The translations under genes and the position numbers were made by a program. The notes below the pieces were generated by a model that saw nothing but the letters and a program-made list of their open reading frames with translations, did not search any database and was not told where the DNA came from. A stretch of 6,097 nucleotides of DNA, from NCBI GenBank assembly GCA_002435545.1, contig DJNB01000039.1, positions 1 through 6,097 of the forward strand, read 5' to 3'. This stretch comes from Lachnoclostridium sp. UBA6475. Lineage in GTDB: Bacteria; Bacillota; Clostridia; Lachnospirales; Lachnospiraceae. This document shows positions 3,269 through 6,097 of this stretch, piece by piece; position 1 is the first letter of the stretch; every line of letters starts with the position of its first letter.

Positions 3269-6097
3269 CTATTTTTCGGATTTCTTTTCGATTTCCACCT
3301 GCACTGCACGATCTTTTTTGCGATTCAAGACCGCATAGATACATGGCACAACAAACAGGGTCAGCAGTGTACCGTAAATCAAACCGCCAATGGTTACGAT
3401 GGACATTGGACGAATCATATCCGAACCGCTGTCACTGCTTATGATCATCGGAAGCAGACCAAGGATCGTTGTCAGCGCCGTCATAAGGATTGGACGAAGT
3501 CTCGTCTTGCCGGCTTCCACGATTGCCTCGTATTTGGTCATACCTCGTTCACGCAGCTGATTGATGTAATCTACCAGCACGATACCATTGTTTACGATAA
3601 TACCGGAAAGCATGACAAAGCCGATCATCGCGATGACACTGACTTCGCTTCCGGATATCCAAAGTCCCATAAATCCACCGGTAAACGCAAGCGGGATGGT
3701 AAACAGGATGATAAATGGTGACAGCAGGGACTGGAACTGGGCAACCATGATCAAATACATGAAGATGACACCAACGATAAACATCAGGGCAACCTGTTTA
3801 ATGGATTCATTGATGGTTTCGTCCTCACCGGTAAATTCCAGTTCGTATCCGGATGGCATCTCATATTTATCCAGTGCCGCATGCACGTCATTACTTACCA
3901 GTCCGACATTGTAGTCGTCTCCGAGAGTAAGGGATACCGTCATATATCTCGTCTGATCAATACGGTTAATGGAAGATGGGGTATCTGCCATACTAAAGTC
4001 CGCAATCTTTGACAATTTTACTTTCTTTGTCTTCTGTGTCTGCGAGTCGGTATACTCAATCTTCATCTTCTCGATGTCGCTTCGTTTGAGTTTTTCATCC
4101 TTTTCATCGCTTACATACACATCCAGATCTTCGGTATCGGTAGACAAGGTTGTTGCAGAAGAAGCATCTTTTACACGCGCATTGATCTGCTGGAATACCT
4201 GGGCTACTGTCAGCGAATATTCCATCGCTTTGTCTTTCTTTACGGTAATACGGAACTCCCGGCTCGCATCTTCCATACCATTGGTAATTTCTGTAATTCC
4301 CTTGACACCGTCTAACTGCTTCATGATATCTTCGGAAATCTTCTGAATCTTATCCAGATCTTTTCCTTTGATCCGCATCGTAATACCGGAACCAAACATG
4401 GAACTCATATCCATTGCCGACGCCTCGATCGACACATCGCACGGAATGTCTTTTACTTTTTCTTCCATTTCTTTTTTGATGTCCAGATTAGAACGTTTGT
4501 TCTCTTCGTTTAAAAGGACATACACCGAGATGGAATCGGAACCGCCGGACATCGCCGACATCATTCCGCCACCGCCGGACATGGCTCCAACGGTCTCTAC
4601 CCCCTCTACTTTCAAAAACTGATCCATGATCTGATTGGATTTTTCATACAGATCCTGCTTGCTCATCGTATCGTCGTCTTTTGGAATGGAGATCGTCGCC
4701 GTCATCTGTGTACTGCGCATCTCCGGCATAAAGGCGGTTCCTTTTGCCACGGATAACAGCGCAAATACAACAAGCAGCACCAGGGAACCAAGCAAAACCA
4801 AAATCTTTTTATGAAGAAGCACGGAAAGCACTTTTCCATATACATTTTGGATCTTTATGATCAATTTATTCGGATTGTCTTTTACTTTGCGAAGCATTCC
4901 CTGAGACATCGCCGGCACCAGCGTCAACGCAACGACAAGACTGGCAAGCAGCGAGTAAGCAAGGGTCAGGGCAAGATCGGTAAATAACTGCCTTGTGATT
5001 CCCTCGGTAAATACGATCGGTGCAAATACACAGATCGTCGTAAGGGTGGACGCAAGAATCGCTCCTCCCACCTGCTTTGCTCCTTCAATGGACGCTTCTT
5101 TAATATCATATCCTTCCTCATTACGCAGTCGGAATATATTTTCGATAACAACAACCGAGTTATCCACTAACATTCCGACGCCAAGCGCGAGTCCGGATAA
5201 GGAAATAACATTCAATGTCACACCGCTGAAATACATCAGCACGACGGCTGCCACGACACTGAGTGGGATCGAACAGGCAACGATAAAGGTCGGCCGCAGA
5301 TCTTTCAGAAACAAAAGCAGGATAATGATGGAGAACAATGCTCCATACAGCAGGTTATCCACTACGGAACTGACAACAAGGTCAATGTACAGTCCCTGGT
5401 TCATAAGAACGGTCGTATGTAATCCCTCATTGTCTTTTTCGAGCTGATCCAGACGGCTCTCCAGACGTTTGGTAACATCTCCGGTAGAATATCCCGTCGC
5501 TTTTTCCATCGTAAGAGCAACTGCCGGATTTCCATTTACCATCGTATAAACATCTTTGGAGTTATCGGTTACTGCAATATCTGCCACATCCGAAAGACGG
5601 ATCGGATCGAGATCATCAAATCCCATATCGCAGATTACAAGATTTTCAATATCTTTCTGGCTGTCAACTTTTTCTCCGACTTTTACAAGATAAGAAGCTT
5701 CATTGTCCGTAATATAGCCGGCCGGCATATCAAAGTTTTCTGCTTTTAATATGTTTTCAACCATGGATTTGGTAATGATCTTCTTCAGATCTGCCCCTTC
5801 TTTGGTTGTCTTTTTGCTGTCTTTTAACTGTTGTTCTGCTTCGTCCAGTTTACTCTCTCCGGTATTTACCTGAACTTCTGCCACACTTAATTTAATCGCA
5901 ACCAGCACTTTCTGTTTACTGATCTCATTTTTGGCTTCCTCAACAGAAATCTGTCCTTTTTCCAGTTTATCTTTCGCATCCAGTAATTTCTTTTTGCCTG
6001 CCGCGATCTTTTTCTTACCTGTGGTCAACTGTTTTTTGCTGGCAGCCAGTTTCTTTTCCTGCGCTGTGATCGTCTGCATTCCTTCCTGCGCTTTGGA
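3269..6097 (-). CDS. RND-superfamily efflux permease (AcrB/HAE1-like), N-terminus missing
   Basis: This is an inner-membrane proton-driven exporter of the AcrB-like type. In Gram-positive bacteria relatives move amphiphiles, lipids or drugs; the substrate here is unknown. The frame stays open to the right edge, and 942 codons are visible. Numbering is from the Met at 6079. Residues 1-100 are a Lys-rich coiled coil. The rest of PN2 follows (112-230, with MPAGYI and LSDVADIAV). TM2-TM6 lie at about 239-390 and TM7 at about 425-447. The second porter half covers about 450-755, and TM8-TM12 about 761-918, ending in a short charged tail. TM4 carries GMLVDNSVVVIEN (302-314) and TM10 GIIVNNGIVLVDY (826-838). 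RLRPILMT (860-867) matches the AcrB block before TM11. About 200 residues (TM1, PN1) lie outside the window. The Met at 6079 is internal: the coding frame continues upstream and its SD-like bases leave no spacer. No adaptor protein is in view. Confidence 0.93.
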   Translation of the reverse strand, partial: SKAQEGMQTITAQEKKLAASKKQLTTGKKKIAAGKKKLLDAKDKLEKGQISVEEAKNEISKQKVLVAIKLSVAEVQVNTGESKLDEAEQQLKDSKKTTKEGADLKKIITKSMVENILKAENFDMPAGYITDNEASYLVKVGEKVDSQKDIENLVICDMGFDDLDPIRLSDVADIAVTDNSKDVYTMVNGNPAVALTMEKATGYSTGDVTKRLESRLDQLEKDNEGLHTTVLMNQGLYIDLVVSSVVDNLLYGALFSIIILLLFLKDLRPTFIVACSIPLSVVAAVVLMYFSGVTLNVISLSGLALGVGMLVDNSVVVIENIFRLRNEEGYDIKEASIEGAKQVGGAILASTLTTICVFAPIVFTEGITRQLFTDLALTLAYSLLASLVVALTLVPAMSQGMLRKVKDNPNKLIIKIQNVYGKVLSVLLHKKILVLLGSLVLLVVFALLSVAKGTAFMPEMRSTQMTATISIPKDDDTMSKQDLYEKSNQIMDQFLKVEGVETVGAMSGGGGMMSAMSGGSDSISVYVLLNEENKRSNLDIKKEMEEKVKDIPCDVSIEASAMDMSSMFGSGITMRIKGKDLDKIQKISEDIMKQLDGVKGITEITNGMEDASREFRITVKKDKAMEYSLTVAQVFQQINARVKDASSATTLSTDTEDLDVYVSDEKDEKLKRSDIEKMKIEYTDSQTQKTKKVKLSKIADFSMADTPSSINRIDQTRYMTVSLTLGDDYNVGLVSNDVHAALDKYEMPSGYELEFTGEDETINESIKQVALMFIVGVIFMYLIMVAQFQSLLSPFIILFTIPLAFTGGFMGLWISGSEVSVIAMIGFVMLSGIIVNNGIVLVDYINQLRERGMTKYEAIVEAGKTRLRPILMTALTTILGLLPMIISSDSGSDMIRPMSIVTIGGLIYGTLLTLFVVPCIYAVLNRKKDRAVQVEIEKKSEK
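5780..6097 (-). other. Coiled-coil insertion within the RND permease
   Basis: About 106 residues lie directly before the part that aligns with the AcrB PN2/docking segment (MVENILKAENFDMPAGYI). They have a K/E/A/Q-rich, helix-forming composition with hydrophobic residues at regular heptad spacing. No counterpart exists at this point in E. coli AcrB, judged from memory of that sequence. A break near residues 57-72 (more hydrophobic, VLVAIKLSVAEVQV) could be a turn or membrane-contact section between helical arms. The insertion runs past the window edge, so its total length is unknown. Confidence 0.7.
5951..6055 (-). repeat. Five degenerate 7-residue (21-base) repeats in the coiled coil
   Basis: Residues 9-43 of the visible permease read as KKLAASK, KQLTTGK, KKIAAGK, KKLLDAK, DKLEKGQ. 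Each has a basic pair or equivalent, an aliphatic residue at position 3 and a small residue near position 6. The repeat is clear in protein but degenerate in DNA, suggesting an old expansion. Similar K-x-L-x-x-G heptads occur in the extracellular stalks of YhgE/Pip-type proteins. Confidence 0.6.

Noticed and set aside
2625..3338. Plus-strand open frame of 237 codons opposite murI
   Set aside because: It is a shadow of murI on the other strand, with no domain and no convincing ribosome site noticed.
2942..3721. Plus-strand open frame of 259 codons across the murI start and permease end
   Set aside because: It runs antisense to two clearly conserved genes, spans the promoter/hairpin junction, and its translation is low-complexity without any recognisable domain.
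6077..6091. ATG at 6079 preceded by an SD-like GGAAGGA, as a possible start of the permease
   Set aside because: The SD-like bases touch the ATG with no spacer, the frame stays open to the window edge, and starting here would remove TM1 and PN1 that an RND permease needs.
1..6097. Mobile element, defence system, CRISPR or phage features
   Set aside because: No inverted terminal repeats, transposase or integrase motifs, spaced direct repeats or tRNA-like sequences were found. Gene content and spacing look like an ordinary chromosomal region.

Overview
The window carries five genes, all on the minus strand, so it reads right to left. Everything points to a low-to-mid GC Gram-positive anaerobe of the Clostridia, most likely Lachnospiraceae. 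The signs are purine-rich Shine-Dalgarno sites of the AGAAAGGTG type, a sigma-A-like promoter with a perfect TATAAT, tightly packed genes with a TTG start, and protein sequences of the type seen in gut Clostridia. The family placement is inference; no rRNA or marker phylogeny is available here.

Right part (3269-6097): the 3' portion of a large RND-superfamily efflux permease whose beginning lies beyond the right edge. What is visible is a lysine-rich coiled coil, the rest of the first porter half, TM2-TM6, TM7, the second porter half with a methionine/glycine-rich loop, and TM8-TM12. About 200 residues of the usual N-terminus (TM1 and PN1), plus any further coiled coil, are missing.

Junction (3189-3268): an 80-base gap packed with signals. 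Two bases after the permease stop comes a TTGCAA -35 box, a 17-base spacer and a TATAAT -10 box, followed by an 11-bp hairpin ending in five U residues. The hairpin can serve as the terminator for the permease. It also forms the very 5' end of the transcript from the promoter.

Left part (1-3188): a compact four-gene unit. It encodes glutamate racemase (murI), an exported M23 zinc peptidase that starts at TTG and overlaps murI by 14 bases, a small protein with two membrane segments and no recognised function, and an RluA-family pseudouridine synthase with an S4 domain. The gaps after the M23 gene are only 10-20 bases, so co-transcription from the murI promoter is likely. The first two genes join peptidoglycan precursor supply (D-glutamate) to peptidoglycan remodelling (M23). 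The last links the unit to RNA modification, without an obvious functional reason.

No tRNA, rRNA, CRISPR array, insertion sequence or attachment site is visible, and there is no gene-free stretch over 300 bases. This is mostly ordinary chromosomal housekeeping sequence. The points worth a second look are the promoter/hairpin overlap before murI and three features of the permease: the coiled-coil insertion, the Met/Gly loop and the altered proton-relay residues.
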